Source: Pseudomonadota bacterium (lineage in GTDB: Bacteria > Pseudomonadota > Gammaproteobacteria > Pseudomonadales > Pseudohongiellaceae). From it: DNA of 64,000 nucleotides. Shown piece after piece: positions 19,049-29,509 of the stretch (positions are counted from its first letter, which is position 1; the number at the start of each line of letters is the position of its first letter). The stretch covers positions 179,082 to 243,081 of the forward strand of contig JAQBSZ010000003.1 of NCBI GenBank assembly GCA_027623555.1. The letters are read 5' to 3'. The translations under genes were made by a program, and so were the position numbers. The notes below the pieces were generated by a model that had not been told where the DNA came from, did no database searches, and saw nothing but the letters and a program-made list of their open reading frames with translations.

Positions 19049-19489
19049 ATGGCGACTATTCTGGCTCTTAACGGGCCGAATCTGAATCTGCTGGGACAGC
19101 GCGAGCCGCACATCTACGGCGCCGATACTCTCGATGACATCAACGCTCGCTGCACAGAATTATGTGTGGCTGCGGGGCATGAATTCACCACAATGCAGAG
19201 TAATGCCGAAGCAGACTTCATTCACCGATTGCATGCGGCACGGGAAGACGGCACGGCATTCATGCTGGTTAACTTCGGCGGCTTTACCCACACGAGTATC
19301 GCTATTCGTGACGCGATTCTGGCGGTGGAAATACCCTTTATTGAAGTTCACCTGTCAAACCTGCATGCCAGAGAAGAATTTCGCCAGCATTCCTATTTCG
19401 CCGATATTGCCGTGGGTAGCATCGTCGGACTTGGCGCACAGGGCTACGAACTGGCACTACAGGCAGCGTTTAAAAAATTGGCAAGCTAG
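19049..19489 (+). CDS. aroQ: Type II 3-dehydroquinate dehydratase
   Basis: The enzyme converts 3-dehydroquinate to 3-dehydroshikimate in aromatic amino acid synthesis and forms dodecamers. The 146-aa product shows ILALNGPNLNLLGQREPHIYG with the catalytic tyrosine loop, NFGGFTHTSIAIRDAIL and IEVHLSNLHAREEFRQHSYFADIAVGSIVGLG. I choose ATG 19049, with AGGA nine bases upstream, over TTG 19043. It heads the aroQ-accB-accC-prmA run, conserved in many Gammaproteobacteria. Confidence 0.96.
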   Translation: MATILALNGPNLNLLGQREPHIYGADTLDDINARCTELCVAAGHEFTTMQSNAEADFIHRLHAAREDGTAFMLVNFGGFTHTSIAIRDAILAVEIPFIEVHLSNLHAREEFRQHSYFADIAVGSIVGLGAQGYELALQAAFKKLAS

Positions 19490-19527
19490 GTCATTCCTGG
19501 CAGAGCTATTTTCGGTAGGACAACATT

Positions 19528-19971
19528 ATGGATATAAGAAAAATAAAAAAACTCATTGAGCTGATCGAAGCCTCGGATATAGCAGAGATTGAGATCAAGG
19601 AAGGCGAGGAGGCAGTGCGTATCAGCAGACTCTCCTCTGCAGCTCCCTTAACCTACCAGGTCGCGCCTGCACCGGTAGCAGCGGCTCCAGCTGCAGCTGC
19701 CACGTCAGTAGCTCCACTTGCTACACCCGCAACAAAGGGCAAGGTTATTCAATCGCCTATGGTGGGTACCTTTTATCGATCACCCTCTCCCTCATCACCG
19801 CCGTTTGTCGAAGTCGGCGCGCATGTGAAGGTCGGCGACGTGGTTTGTATTGTTGAGGCCATGAAGATGATGAATCAGATCGAGGCAGACCATGCTGGCG
19901 TTGTTGAAGCTATCCTGGTCGAAGACGGAGAACCCGTAGAATTCGATCAAGCACTGATCACAATCGTCTAG
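19528..19971 (+). CDS. accB: Biotin carboxyl carrier protein of acetyl-CoA carboxylase
   Basis: This 147-aa carrier holds biotin during malonyl-CoA formation. The N-terminal helix [22 protein letters not shown] leads to an Ala/Pro-rich linker (about 45-70), then the biotinyl domain from residue 72 with the target lysine in EAMKMMN (Lys113) and the thumb region [13 protein letters not shown]. It is followed by accC after 58 bp, the standard pair. Fatty-acid genes fabA and fabB are 1-3 kb upstream. Confidence 0.96.
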   Translation: MDIRKIKKLIELIEASDIAEIEIKEGEEAVRISRLSSAAPLTYQVAPAPVAAAPAAAATSVAPLATPATKGKVIQSPMVGTFYRSPSPSSPPFVEVGAHVKVGDVVCIVEAMKMMNQIEADHAGVVEAILVEDGEPVEFDQALITIV

Positions 19972-20029
19972 TAGCGCATTCCAAAATAGTGTCTTTCCGC
20001 TTTTTTACTCAGATCCAGGATCATCCGGC

Positions 20030-21373
20030 ATGCTTGATAAAGTCCTAATAGCCAATCGCGGGGAAATCGCGCTGCGGGTACTACGCGCCTGCAAGGAACT
20101 CGATATCAAGACAGTCGCCGTTCACTCCGTGGCAGACAAGGACCTGATGCATGTCAGACTCTCTGACGAGTCTGTTTGCATCGGACCTGCCAGTCCTACT
20201 GATAGTTACCTGAACATTCCCTCCATTATCAGTGCCATGGAAGTCACCGACGCCGATGCCGTGCATCCGGGTTACGGATTCCTGGCCGAGAATGCCGACT
20301 TTGCTGAACAGGTAGAAAACAGTGGCTTTACGTTTATCGGGCCGACGGCTGAAACGATTCGCCTGATGGGTGACAAAGTATCAGCCATCAAAGTCATGCT
20401 CGCAGCAGGCGTACCAACAGTTCCAGGCTCCAATGGCCCGCTGGATGACAATAAGGACCGCACACTGGCACTCGCTAAAGAGATCCGCTATCCAGTCATT
20501 ATCAAGGCAGCGGCAGGAGGCGGTGGGCGTGGTATGCGCGTCGTCCATACTGAAGCGGCACTGCTAAAAGCAGTCTACGTTACCCAGGCTGAGGCAAAAT
20601 CGTTCTTCGGCAGCGGTGTAGTCTACCTGGAGAAGTTCCTGGAAAATCCGCGCCATGTTGAAATTCAGGTTATCGGTGATGGCCAGGGCAATGCCATCCA
20701 TCTGGGAGATAGGGACTGTTCCCTGCAAAGACGTCACCAGAAAGTGCTCGAGGAAGCTCCCGCACCTGGCATCCCGGATGAGATTCGAGAGCAAGTTGCG
20801 GCGACGTGCGTAAAGGCGTGTAAGAACATGAAGTATCGCGGTGCCGGGACACTGGAGTTTCTCTACCAGGACGAACAGTTCTTTTTCATTGAAATGAATA
20901 CCCGAGTTCAGGTTGAGCACCCAGTCACTGAAATGGTCACAGGGGTGGACATTGTAAAGGAGCAATTGAGAATCGCCAGTGGCAAACCATTGTCTATTTC
21001 GCAGGAAGAAGTTGTTATTTCCGGTCACGCCATTGAATGCCGTATCAATGCCGAAGACCCAGCTACATTCCTGCCCTGCCCTGGTAAGGTCAAGATGTTT
21101 CATGCGCCAGGTGGACCTGGAGTAAGAGTGGACTCCCATCTCTACAGCGGCTACACCGTGCCTCCCTATTACGATTCGTTAATCGCCAAGCTGATTACCC
21201 ACGGCAAAAATAGAAGTCAGGCTCTCGTGCGTATGAAGATTGCCCTTGATGAGTTGTTAATCGATGGAATTCGCAGCAATATCCCGCTGCATAGGGAACT
21301 CGTTCGCGATGCCGAGTTCCAACATGGCGGAGTAAATATCCACTATCTGGAACATAAACTCGCGCGCCATTAA
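20030..21373 (+). CDS. accC: Biotin carboxylase subunit of acetyl-CoA carboxylase
   Basis: This 447-aa ATP-grasp enzyme carboxylates biotin on AccB using bicarbonate and ATP. Features are [19 protein letters not shown] at the start, the glycine-rich loop [14 protein letters not shown], the [30 protein letters not shown] block and [20 protein letters not shown] with active-site residues. The length is normal. It lies between accB and prmA (17-bp gap) and is likely cotranscribed with both. Confidence 0.97.
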   Translation: MLDKVLIANRGEIALRVLRACKELDIKTVAVHSVADKDLMHVRLSDESVCIGPASPTDSYLNIPSIISAMEVTDADAVHPGYGFLAENADFAEQVENSGFTFIGPTAETIRLMGDKVSAIKVMLAAGVPTVPGSNGPLDDNKDRTLALAKEIRYPVIIKAAAGGGGRGMRVVHTEAALLKAVYVTQAEAKSFFGSGVVYLEKFLENPRHVEIQVIGDGQGNAIHLGDRDCSLQRRHQKVLEEAPAPGIPDEIREQVAATCVKACKNMKYRGAGTLEFLYQDEQFFFIEMNTRVQVEHPVTEMVTGVDIVKEQLRIASGKPLSISQEEVVISGHAIECRINAEDPATFLPCPGKVKMFHAPGGPGVRVDSHLYSGYTVPPYYDSLIAKLITHGKNRSQALVRMKIALDELLIDGIRSNIPLHRELVRDAEFQHGGVNIHYLEHKLARH

Positions 21374-21390
21374 CTCCGTTATGCTCTTCT

Positions 21391-22272
21391 ATGTGGCAAC
21401 AACTCAAAATTCAAATTAAGACTGAAGACTGCGCTACCCTGGAGCAGCGGCTACTCGAACACGGCGCGCTCTCGGTGAGCTATCTTGATGCCGAAGACGA
21501 TCCAGTATTTCAAAAAGAGCCAGGTAGCACACCTTTATGGAAAAACACCTGTATGTATTGTTTGTTCGATGACGCAGTCGATTTGCACGACCTGATACAG
21601 GAACTCAAACAGCATCCCAATGTAAAAGACCCCGAAAATCTGTTGCTGGAAACTATTGATGACCAGGACTGGGAACGCAGCTGGATGGCAGACTTTCATC
21701 CGATGCAATTTGGCGAGCGGCTGTGGGTCTGTCCAAGCTGGCGGCCACCCCCTGATCCGGATGCCGTCAACATTCTGCTGGACCCGGGCCTGGCCTTCGG
21801 TAGCGGTACCCATGTAACTACTGCCCTTTGCCTTCACTGGCTGGAGCAGGCAGCACTTAAGGATGCCGAGCTGATTGATTACGGTTGTGGTTCTGGCATT
21901 CTCGCAATTGCTGCGGCCTTACTCGAAGCAGCATCGGTCCATGCTGTTGATAATGACCCACAGGCCATCGCGGCAACTATAGATAACAGTTACCGCAACA
22001 ACATCTCTCAGGGCATCATTACGGCTTATCTGCCGGAAGCTCTGCCTGCACTGCAGGCTGATATCCTGGTGGCCAATATCCTGGCAGAGCCACTGCTGGA
22101 TTTGTCCGTGAAATTCGCCGCACTGCTCAAGCCCGGCGGCAAGATCGTCCTGTCGGGAGTACTCGAGGAGCAGTTACCTTCTCTGGTGAGCTGCTATAAG
22201 CGCTGGTTTGAGCTTGACGAGCCGGTGATCGAACAGGAGTGGGGATTGCTTAGCGGTACCCGCAAGGCGTGA
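21391..22272 (+). CDS. prmA: Ribosomal protein L11 methyltransferase
   Basis: This 293-aa S-adenosylmethionine-dependent enzyme trimethylates ribosomal protein L11. The N-terminal targeting domain (1-120) is followed by DPGLAFGSGTHVTTALCLHWLE and the SAM motif LIDYGCGSGILAIAAALLEAASVHAVDND, with VANILAEPLLDL downstream. It follows accC by 17 bp, an arrangement seen in pseudomonads. Confidence 0.95.
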   Translation: MWQQLKIQIKTEDCATLEQRLLEHGALSVSYLDAEDDPVFQKEPGSTPLWKNTCMYCLFDDAVDLHDLIQELKQHPNVKDPENLLLETIDDQDWERSWMADFHPMQFGERLWVCPSWRPPPDPDAVNILLDPGLAFGSGTHVTTALCLHWLEQAALKDAELIDYGCGSGILAIAAALLEAASVHAVDNDPQAIAATIDNSYRNNISQGIITAYLPEALPALQADILVANILAEPLLDLSVKFAALLKPGGKIVLSGVLEEQLPSLVSCYKRWFELDEPVIEQEWGLLSGTRKA

Positions 22273-22331
22273 TATCCGCCTTCTGTTCACCTACAATCCA
22301 TCGCTAAGCATTTACCATAATAGTAGTAGCA

Positions 22332-24368
22332 ATGGCTTTTCACGTTACCCAGTGCCCGAGTTGTGAATCTACGTTCAATACCAGCGCCAGGCTGCTAGAG
22401 TCGGCGGCTGGACGAGTTCGCTGTGGCGCGTGCCTGGCGGTATTTCAAGCGACTGACAATCTCGTATTTCAACATTCTGATGACTCAGCTGAGAGCGATG
22501 GTGAGTCTGTCTTTGTCGGTAACAATCCTCTGGATTACTTCGATCCTTCCAGTTTCCTGACGCGCAGCGCCTTACAGGAGCGGGACGAGCATGAACAACA
22601 AGCAACCGTTGACATGGAAGTGAGCGAATCACCTATAAGTCCGTCAGAAGCTACTAAATTATCAAAACCTGATTTTCCTGATATCGAGAGCGAGGAATTT
22701 TTCGCTGCCATCTCAGCAAGCAATGCAGATCCAGTCAATGAAGCGACTGCAATTGAAGTTGAGGATCTCTTTGCCGAAGTAGCAGATTCGAATTCCATAC
22801 CCGAATTCACCGTGGATACTGCAGAAGAGACTGAGCAAGCGGCAGACGTCGAGCCGTCTATTGAGCATTGGGATCGCGAACAGAAGGAAAAAGACGAAGA
22901 GGACGAAGACTCGCTGGCTGGCATGCAGGATTTCCCGGAATTTGAAATTACCGAATCGGAGATTCCCGCCCCGACCAATCACGAATACGCTTACGACCAG
23001 CCTTACACTCTGGAAGAGTTCGCTGACAGAGCGAATACCGAAGTCACGCCGGTAGATGACACATTAATTGATCCTGCCAGTGCGCACGAGCCCGCCGCAG
23101 AAACAGAGACCTGGTCAGAATCAGTAACCATTGCTGAGCCTGATTCCCGGCATTTGCAAGCTACGCCTGTCACGGTCAATCCTGAAGACATCAGTCTCTG
23201 TGTTTCATTTTCGTTGACCCAGGGACCACCGCCCTCGGTGGAAACAGCGCCGGAGGAAGCAACCACACTCGCGTTCGGGCCGTCCGAAATTGAAGAGCCT
23301 TCAGCGTATAAAGAGCCTTCAGCGTATAAAGAGCCTTCAGCGTATAAAGAGCCTTCAGCGTATAAAGAGCTCTCTCCCTACGATGACGTCAGCGTCTTCA
23401 CTGATTCAGATGCGCCGCAAGAAGCTGATTATTCGGATCCGCTCGAACAACAATTGAATCATGAAATAACCGAACTTGATTTTCAGGAAACAGTTGCGGA
23501 TGGGCTGAACGCGACCGAATTCGAGACCGCCCTGTTTGGCGATACCTACGAGAATCCTGACTTCGATACCATTGCTGAAAATTCAGCAAGCGATGACCAG
23601 TTGTTCTCGCCAACCGGGTCGGCAGTAGTTAACTTCGCAGACGAAACAATCCCGGTAAGACACGAAGATGCAAAACAAGCAATTGAGGGAATAAAAGCAG
23701 CAGAACCAACTGAAGAACTGGCTCAAGACGCCGAAATAGCAGCCGAAGACTCCACGGAGGCGATAAGAGCGCGAGTACGGAAGTCTGGACTGACAGATGA
23801 CGAAGCGCTGGAGGCCATCCCCGAGGAAAACCTGGCAGTCCTGAGACAATTCTCAACACCGGTAGAACTGCAAGCCGGCATTGAACGCCACTGGGGACGT
23901 CTGATTGGCCTATCCCTGCTGTTTCTGATGTTAAGCGCCACCTTCGCCGGTCAATACCTGTGGCGACACATGTCGCTGTACAGCCAGGTCGCCCAGGTAA
24001 GACCACTTTTTGAAGCGGCCTGCACCTGGCTGGAATGTGAACTACCCACGTATTCGAACATCGCCGAAATCCGCAGTGACAACCTGGCAGTGCACAGTCA
24101 TCCTGAATTAGCAAACGGATTGGTCGTTAACATCGAGTTTAGAAATACCGCTGACTTCCCGCAACCCTTTCCTGTCCTCATCCTGAGTTTTAACTCGGCC
24201 AGCAATGAGATCGTTGCATTACGGGAATTCGAACCGCGGGAATATCTCGAGCCAACATTACAATCATTTAACCTGATGCCTGTGCAGTCGCCCGTACAGA
24301 TTGCTATGGAAATCATCGACCCTGGTCCGGGCGCAGTGAATTATACGCTGGCATTTCGCAGTCCCTGA
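22332..24368 (+). CDS. Zinc-ribbon and DUF3426 membrane protein with acidic central region
   Basis: This 678-aa protein begins with an MJ0042-type zinc ribbon (CPSCESTFN ... VRCGACLAVFQA). A long, low-complexity, strongly acidic central region (about 50-500) follows, then one membrane segment near residue 530 (LIGLSLLFLMLSATFAGQYLW) and a C-terminal DUF3426 domain (RPLFEAACTWLECELPTYSNIAEIRSDNLAVHSHPE). The family usually lies beside prmA and dusB, as here; its function is unknown. It is longer than many homologues because of the acidic region, which contains four exact EPSAYK repeats. Confidence 0.85.
   Translation: MAFHVTQCPSCESTFNTSARLLESAAGRVRCGACLAVFQATDNLVFQHSDDSAESDGESVFVGNNPLDYFDPSSFLTRSALQERDEHEQQATVDMEVSESPISPSEATKLSKPDFPDIESEEFFAAISASNADPVNEATAIEVEDLFAEVADSNSIPEFTVDTAEETEQAADVEPSIEHWDREQKEKDEEDEDSLAGMQDFPEFEITESEIPAPTNHEYAYDQPYTLEEFADRANTEVTPVDDTLIDPASAHEPAAETETWSESVTIAEPDSRHLQATPVTVNPEDISLCVSFSLTQGPPPSVETAPEEATTLAFGPSEIEEPSAYKEPSAYKEPSAYKEPSAYKELSPYDDVSVFTDSDAPQEADYSDPLEQQLNHEITELDFQETVADGLNATEFETALFGDTYENPDFDTIAENSASDDQLFSPTGSAVVNFADETIPVRHEDAKQAIEGIKAAEPTEELAQDAEIAAEDSTEAIRARVRKSGLTDDEALEAIPEENLAVLRQFSTPVELQAGIERHWGRLIGLSLLFLMLSATFAGQYLWRHMSLYSQVAQVRPLFEAACTWLECELPTYSNIAEIRSDNLAVHSHPELANGLVVNIEFRNTADFPQPFPVLILSFNSASNEIVALREFEPREYLEPTLQSFNLMPVQSPVQIAMEIIDPGPGAVNYTLAFRSP
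23295..23366 (+). repeat. Four exact 18-bp tandem repeats within a CDS
   Basis: The unit gagccttcagcgtataaa occurs four times without change and encodes EPSAYK each time. A fifth, diverged partial copy (ELSPYD) follows. The lack of any silent difference points to recent slippage or gene conversion, and the copy number probably varies between strains. The phase is kept, so changes do not break the gene. Confidence 0.95.
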
Positions 24369-24541
24369 TGCAGGCCGCTCGCGTTTAGAGGATCGAACAT
24401 CGCATCGCCGCTAGTGCTTAAAGCTGGCACGATCTGTTTGTGCGCCAAACACAGGCACTGAACTAAAGCCTAAATCGCTTTAAAGAGTGTCTGCTCCCGG
24501 CTATCATAGTCGCCCTTGAAAAAGCCTACAGACTTTCTTTT

Positions 24542-25534
24542 GTGATCAATCTCGGCCCTTATCGGATCAAGAACAATCTTCTGCTCGCGCCCATGGTTGG
24601 CGTAAGCGATACTCCGTTTCGGGAGATTTGCAGTGAGCAGGGAGCAGGATTGACTATCAGCGAGATGCTGACTTCAAACAGCAAACTGTGGAACAATAAA
24701 AATAACCGCCTGAAACAAGTCAAGCCGCGCATACAGGGCTATCAGGTAGTACAAATAGCCGGATCAGAACCCGCGATGATGGCCGCCGCCGCCGAACTCA
24801 ATGTCAATCAAGGCGCAGATGCCATCGACATCAACATGGGATGTCCGGCCAAGAAGGTGCTGAAGAAAGCCGCGGGTTCGGCACTGTTGAAAGACATAAA
24901 TCTGGTCAAAGCTATCCTGCTGGCCGTTGTGAATCGTGTCGATGTTCCGGTTACACTCAAGATTCGAACCGGTTGGAGTCCCGATTGCCGCAATGGCGTT
25001 GAGGTCGCCCGGGTGGCCGAGGACTGTGGTATTCAATTATTGACAGTGCATGGTCGCACTCGCGAGTGTCGATTCAAGGGTGAAGCGGAGTACGACACAA
25101 TTGCCGCCATAAAACAGGCAGTTACAATTCCGGTGGTTGCTAACGGAGATATCGATTCTGGTTTGAAAGCGGCACGAGTATTAAGACACACGCAAGCGGA
25201 TGGTTTGATGATTGGCCGAGCGGCTCAGGGTCGCCCCTGGATCTTTAACGACATTGCGCAATATCTCGAGACTGGAAAGCTACTTTCTACCCCTGGTTAC
25301 TACGAAAAACTGCTAGTTATCGAATCTCACCTAAAAAAGTTGCATAGTTTCTATGGCGAAGTGAGGGGTGTGTGGTACGCTCGCAAACATGTTGCCGGAT
25401 ATGTTAGAAATCTTCCCGAATGGAAAGATTTTCTGGCAAACTTTAACAAGATCGAGTCGGAGCTTGGCCAGCTCGAGACAATAAACAATTATTTTAAATT
25501 TCTGACTGGAGATGAGGGAGTCATTGCTGCATGA
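24542..25534 (+). CDS. dusB: tRNA dihydrouridine synthase B
   Basis: This 330-aa FMN enzyme reduces specific uridines in the tRNA D-loop. LLLAPMVGVSDTPFREI and the catalytic cysteine in DINMGCPAKKVLKKAAGSALL are visible, followed by VTLKIRTGWSPD, LTVHGRTRECRFKG and ADGLMIGRAAQGRPWIF. The start is a GTG at 24542. Its end overlaps the fis start by ATGA, the classical dusB-fis operon, in which fis translation depends on dusB sequences. Confidence 0.96.
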   Translation: MINLGPYRIKNNLLLAPMVGVSDTPFREICSEQGAGLTISEMLTSNSKLWNNKNNRLKQVKPRIQGYQVVQIAGSEPAMMAAAAELNVNQGADAIDINMGCPAKKVLKKAAGSALLKDINLVKAILLAVVNRVDVPVTLKIRTGWSPDCRNGVEVARVAEDCGIQLLTVHGRTRECRFKGEAEYDTIAAIKQAVTIPVVANGDIDSGLKAARVLRHTQADGLMIGRAAQGRPWIFNDIAQYLETGKLLSTPGYYEKLLVIESHLKKLHSFYGEVRGVWYARKHVAGYVRNLPEWKDFLANFNKIESELGQLETINNYFKFLTGDEGVIAA

Positions 25535-25833
25535 ACAAACTGGACGAAACCTCAACATTTTCAAGCTTCCAGATTGCAGAACAGCTGGAATCTTTTTCCC
25601 AACAAGAAAACACGCTAAGGTCAGAAGTCGAAAAGGCGCTGCGACGTTATTTTCAACATATCGAAGATGAACCAGTAACAGATCTCCATCGCATGGTGAT
25701 CTCTGAAGTCGAGGCGCCATTACTTGAAGCAGTGATGCGCTACGCAGGAAACAACCAGAGTAAGGCTTCTATCATGCTCGGGCTGAACCGTGGTACGCTT
25801 CGCTCGAAATTAAAACTCTATGGTCTGTTGTAA
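25531..25833 (+). CDS. fis: Nucleoid protein Fis
   Basis: The 100-aa homodimeric DNA-bending protein regulates stable RNA and recombination. The C-terminal helix-turn-helix AVMRYAGNNQSKASIMLGLNRGTLRSKLKLYGL is close to E. coli Fis; the N-terminal arm is less conserved, as usual. ATGA overlap with dusB implies translational coupling. It is followed by a promoter-like region upstream of purH. Confidence 0.95.
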   Translation: MNKLDETSTFSSFQIAEQLESFSQQENTLRSEVEKALRRYFQHIEDEPVTDLHRMVISEVEAPLLEAVMRYAGNNQSKASIMLGLNRGTLRSKLKLYGLL

Positions 25834-25841
25834 GGCTGCCT

Positions 25842-25897
25842 TTGACAAATCGCTATTCTTGTATACTCTTTTAAAAACACAATTTTTAAAAACACAA
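25842..25897 (+). promoter_or_regulatory. purH upstream region with -35-like box and twin 14-bp repeat
   Basis: A consensus TTGACA (25842-25847) is followed by TATACT (25862-25867), but with only 14 bp between them, so the pairing is unsure. Two direct copies of TTTTAAAAACACAA follow at 25869-25882 and 25884-25897, a 15-bp period, ending 16 bases before the purH ATG. They could be a regulatory leader or operator; they do not resemble the E. coli PurR box. Confidence 0.45.
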
Positions 25898-25913
25898 CGC
25901 ACGTAACACCAAT

Positions 25914-27494
25914 ATGACATCAGATAACTCTGGCGCCATACGTCGGGCATTAATCAGTGTTTCCGACAAGTCTGGCGTCATTCCCTTCGCTCAAGCACTT
26001 CATCAACTCAATATCGAAATACTCTCCACCGGTGGCACCTATAAGCTATTGAAATCGGAGAATATCCCGGCGATTGAAATTTCCGTCTACACCGGGTTTC
26101 CCGAAATGATGGATGGTCGGGTGAAAACCCTGCATCCCAAGGTTCATGGGGGCATTCTGGCTCGACGGGACCTGGATCAGGCCGTCATGGAAGAACACGG
26201 CATACCTCCTATAGATCTGGTGGTGGTTAACTTGTACCCATTCGAAGCGACTGTAGCGAATCCTGACTGTGATCTGCCTACTGCAATTGAGAATATTGAT
26301 ATCGGCGGGCCCACCATGCTGCGCGCGGCAGCCAAGAATAATCGCTTCGTGGCCGTGGTGGTCAATCCAACTGACTATGATGAAATTATCAAACTCCTTA
26401 AGGCCAACAACGTTTGCCTGGATAACCAGACCAGGTTCGATCTGGCGGTTAAGACTTTTGAGCATACTGCAGCTTATGATGGCGCAATTGCCAACTACCT
26501 CGGAACCAGACTGGACGACAAAGAACCTGCGGATTTTCCGCGTACCTTCAACACCCAGTTTATAAAGAGCCAGGAGATGCGCTACGGAGAGAATCCTCAC
26601 CAGAGGGCGGCCTTTTATGTTGAGAAAAATCCTCAAGAAGCCAGCATCAGTACTGCTACTCAGCTACAAGGCAAGGAATTGTCCTATAACAACATCGCCG
26701 ACACCGACACCGCGCTGGAATGCGTTAAATCGTTCGCTGCCCCTGCCTGTGTCATTGTCAAACACGCAAATCCCTGTGGTGTAGCTATCGCCAGTTCCCC
26801 GGTGCAGGCTTATGAACTGGCATTTCAAACAGACCCAACTTCGGCCTTTGGAGGAATCATTGCCTTCAATCGCGAATTGGATGCTGAAACCGCACAGCGA
26901 ATCGTCGATCAACAGTTTACCGAAGTGATTATCGCTCCGTCGGTTTCCGAAGCAGCGCTGGCGGTAACTGCTGCCAAGAAGAACATAAGAGTTCTGAGTT
27001 GCGGCCAGTGGCAAGGCAACCGTGCTGCAGATTTAGATTATAAACGGGTCAGTGGTGGCCTGTTGGTACAGGACAGGGACATTCACGAAATCACCGAGGC
27101 CGATCTGAAATTAGTCACGACCCGCGCGCCGAGTACCGACGAGATTCGTGACCTGTTATTCGCCTGGCGTGTTGCCCAGTATGTAAAATCCAACGCTATT
27201 GTGTACTGCAAGAACAACCAGACCATCGGCATTGGTGCCGGACAAATGAGCCGAGTCTACAGCGCCAGAATCGCCGGAATAAAGGCCGCCGATGAGAAGC
27301 TGGAAGTAGCGGGTTCAGTTATGGCCTCGGATGCGTTCTTCCCATTCCGCGACGGCATCGATGCGGCAGCCGCTGCAGGAATCACGGCAGTTATTCAACC
27401 CGGTGGGTCAATGCGCGACGATGAGGTCATCGAAGCGGCAAATCAGGCGGACATTGCCATGGTATTTACCGGCATCCGCCACTTCCGGCATTAA
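25914..27494 (+). CDS. purH: Bifunctional AICAR formyltransferase / IMP cyclohydrolase
   Basis: The 526-aa enzyme carries out the last two steps of IMP synthesis. The N-terminal MGS-like cyclohydrolase domain shows [27 protein letters not shown] and [16 protein letters not shown]. The C-terminal transformylase domain contains [13 protein letters not shown], the catalytic KHANPCG and AFGGIIAFN, with [15 protein letters not shown] near the end. It precedes purD by 57 bp, the common purHD operon. No strong Shine-Dalgarno is visible. Confidence 0.97.
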   Translation: MTSDNSGAIRRALISVSDKSGVIPFAQALHQLNIEILSTGGTYKLLKSENIPAIEISVYTGFPEMMDGRVKTLHPKVHGGILARRDLDQAVMEEHGIPPIDLVVVNLYPFEATVANPDCDLPTAIENIDIGGPTMLRAAAKNNRFVAVVVNPTDYDEIIKLLKANNVCLDNQTRFDLAVKTFEHTAAYDGAIANYLGTRLDDKEPADFPRTFNTQFIKSQEMRYGENPHQRAAFYVEKNPQEASISTATQLQGKELSYNNIADTDTALECVKSFAAPACVIVKHANPCGVAIASSPVQAYELAFQTDPTSAFGGIIAFNRELDAETAQRIVDQQFTEVIIAPSVSEAALAVTAAKKNIRVLSCGQWQGNRAADLDYKRVSGGLLVQDRDIHEITEADLKLVTTRAPSTDEIRDLLFAWRVAQYVKSNAIVYCKNNQTIGIGAGQMSRVYSARIAGIKAADEKLEVAGSVMASDAFFPFRDGIDAAAAAGITAVIQPGGSMRDDEVIEAANQADIAMVFTGIRHFRH

Positions 27495-27551
27495 ACCAAT
27501 TCTCCTGCCGTTCGCAGGAAACTGGAATCATTCAGGAAATTATTCTTCTCA

Positions 27552-28838
27552 ATGAAAGTACTGGTAATAGGTTCAGGTGGCCGCGAGCATGCTCTGGCCT
27601 GGAAGTGCGCGCAATCCAGCACAGTAGAAAGAGTGTTCGTGGCGCCGGGAAATGCCGGTACTGCACGTGAAGATAAAGTTGAAAATGTAGCAATCGAAGT
27701 TATGGATTTTGTGACGTTGGCACACTTCGCCGAATCGAATAAAGTAGGGCTCACTATTGTGGGACCTGAGGCACCTTTGGTTAGCGGCATAGTCGACTTA
27801 TTCAGAGAGAGAAACCTGGCCTGCTTCGGCCCATCTGCAAGAGCCGCTCAACTGGAAGGGTCAAAGGCGTTTAGCAAGGACTTTCTAAGCAGGCATGGCA
27901 TCCCTACTGCAGCCTACCAGACGTTTACCGACATCGGGTCTGCTGCGACCTTTATCCGCAACAACGGTGCGCCAATAGTTATCAAGGCTGATGGCCTGGC
28001 GGCGGGCAAAGGCGTTATCGTGGCCATGACTGAAGCAGAAGCGATAACCGCCGCAGAAGACATGCTGGGCGGCAATAAGTTTGGCGAAGCCGGACATCGG
28101 GTCGTCATCGAACAATTTCTGGAAGGCGAAGAAGCCAGTTTTATCGCCATGGTGGACGGCAGCAATGTCCTGCCAATGGCCACGTCGCAGGATCATAAGG
28201 CCCGCGATGATGGTGACCTTGGACCAAACACCGGCGGCATGGGTGCTTATTCGCCTGCCCCGGTGGTGACTGACGAGGTCTACCGGAGAATCATGGACCA
28301 GGTGATCCTTCCCACCGTGAAGGGAATGGCGGCGGATGGCAATGAGTACACGGGTTTTCTTTACGCCGGCTTGATGGTCTCTGCAGAAGGGAATGTCAGC
28401 GTTGTTGAATTTAACTGCCGCTTCGGAGATCCGGAAGCGCAACCCGTTATGCTGCGACTGCAGTCCGATCTGCCTGAACTCTGCCTGGCTGCCATTAATC
28501 GCGAACTTGACGCACACAGCGCAGAGTGGGACTCCCGTAGCGCGGTGGGCGTCGTACTTGCCGCTGGTGGCTATCCTGGCACCTATGCTAAAGGCGACGT
28601 AATCCAGGGGCTCGAGACGGTTCACGGCGATCACCAGAAAATTTTCCATGCCGGAACGGCTGAGAAAGCCGGTGAGGTTGTTACCAATGGGGGGCGCGTG
28701 CTCTGTGCCACGGCCCTAGGTGACAGTGTCTACGCCGCGCAGGCAGCTGCCTATGAACTGGCAAACAGCATAAATTGGAAAAATGTCTATTGCCGCCGTG
28801 ATATTGCCTATCGGGCGATAGCGCGCGAGAATGACTGA
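27552..28838 (+). CDS. purD: Phosphoribosylamine-glycine ligase
   Basis: This 428-aa ATP-grasp enzyme forms GAR from phosphoribosylamine, glycine and ATP. VLVIGSGGREHALAWK starts the protein; IKADGLAAGKGVIVAMTEAEA and the strong PurD block ATSQDHKARDDGDLGPNTGGMGAYSPAP follow, then EFNCRFGDPEAQPVM. The stop codon is directly followed by the coq7 ATG without a gap, so the two are probably cotranscribed. Confidence 0.97.
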   Translation: MKVLVIGSGGREHALAWKCAQSSTVERVFVAPGNAGTAREDKVENVAIEVMDFVTLAHFAESNKVGLTIVGPEAPLVSGIVDLFRERNLACFGPSARAAQLEGSKAFSKDFLSRHGIPTAAYQTFTDIGSAATFIRNNGAPIVIKADGLAAGKGVIVAMTEAEAITAAEDMLGGNKFGEAGHRVVIEQFLEGEEASFIAMVDGSNVLPMATSQDHKARDDGDLGPNTGGMGAYSPAPVVTDEVYRRIMDQVILPTVKGMAADGNEYTGFLYAGLMVSAEGNVSVVEFNCRFGDPEAQPVMLRLQSDLPELCLAAINRELDAHSAEWDSRSAVGVVLAAGGYPGTYAKGDVIQGLETVHGDHQKIFHAGTAEKAGEVVTNGGRVLCATALGDSVYAAQAAAYELANSINWKNVYCRRDIAYRAIAREND

Positions 28839-29486
28839 ATGTCGCCGAATTCACTACACTCCCGGCTCGATCGATTGCTTATTCAGTTTGACCAGGCGCT
28901 GCGTACCTGTGTGCCGGGTTCTACCCAGGCCAGGCGACAATCGCCAGCGCAGGATATCGATGACGCTGAATTGGCAGCAAGCGAGAAACTACACGCAGCA
29001 GGGCTGATGCGCGTTAACCACAGCGGTGAAGTTTGTGCCCAGGCGCTGTACCAGGGGCAGGCAGCGACTGCCCGGCTCGGGGAAGTGCGCGCCGCGATGG
29101 AGCATGCGGCGGAAGAAGAGATTGACCATCTTGCCTGGTGCGAACAAAGACTTCGCGAGCTCGATAGTGGGCCCAGTATTCTTAATCCCTTGTTCTATGC
29201 GCTCTCTTACGGCATGGGAGCAATGGCAGGGCTGGCAGGCGATAAATGGAGCCTGGGATTTGTTGCAGAAACTGAACAACAGGTGTGCGAACACCTGGAA
29301 GAACACCTGGAAAAACTCCCTCAGCAGGATGAGAAAAGCCGGGCGATTCTGCAGCAGATGATTGTCGATGAGAAACAGCACGGCGAGACCGCCCGACAGG
29401 CTGGCGGTGCCGACCTGTCGCCACCAATTCGACAGGCCATGACTGCTGTGTCTAAGGTCATGAAGAGAACAAGCTACCGGATCTAA
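28839..29486 (+). CDS. coq7: Ubiquinone biosynthesis hydroxylase Coq7
   Basis: This 215-aa di-iron protein hydroxylates 3-demethoxyubiquinol in ubiquinone synthesis, replacing UbiF in organisms such as Pseudomonas. The iron ligands lie in [51 protein letters not shown] and [11 protein letters not shown], a duplicated E..ExxH pattern. The start abuts the purD stop. It is convergent with the osmC-like gene. Confidence 0.95.
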   Translation: MSPNSLHSRLDRLLIQFDQALRTCVPGSTQARRQSPAQDIDDAELAASEKLHAAGLMRVNHSGEVCAQALYQGQAATARLGEVRAAMEHAAEEEIDHLAWCEQRLRELDSGPSILNPLFYALSYGMGAMAGLAGDKWSLGFVAETEQQVCEHLEEHLEKLPQQDEKSRAILQQMIVDEKQHGETARQAGGADLSPPIRQAMTAVSKVMKRTSYRI

Positions 29487-29509
29487 TCTCCGCGCTTGAA
29501 AGCCAGGTC

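Noticed and set aside
20564-21139. 191-aa minus-strand ORF within accC
   Set aside because: It is antisense to intact biotin carboxylase motifs and has no domain of its own.
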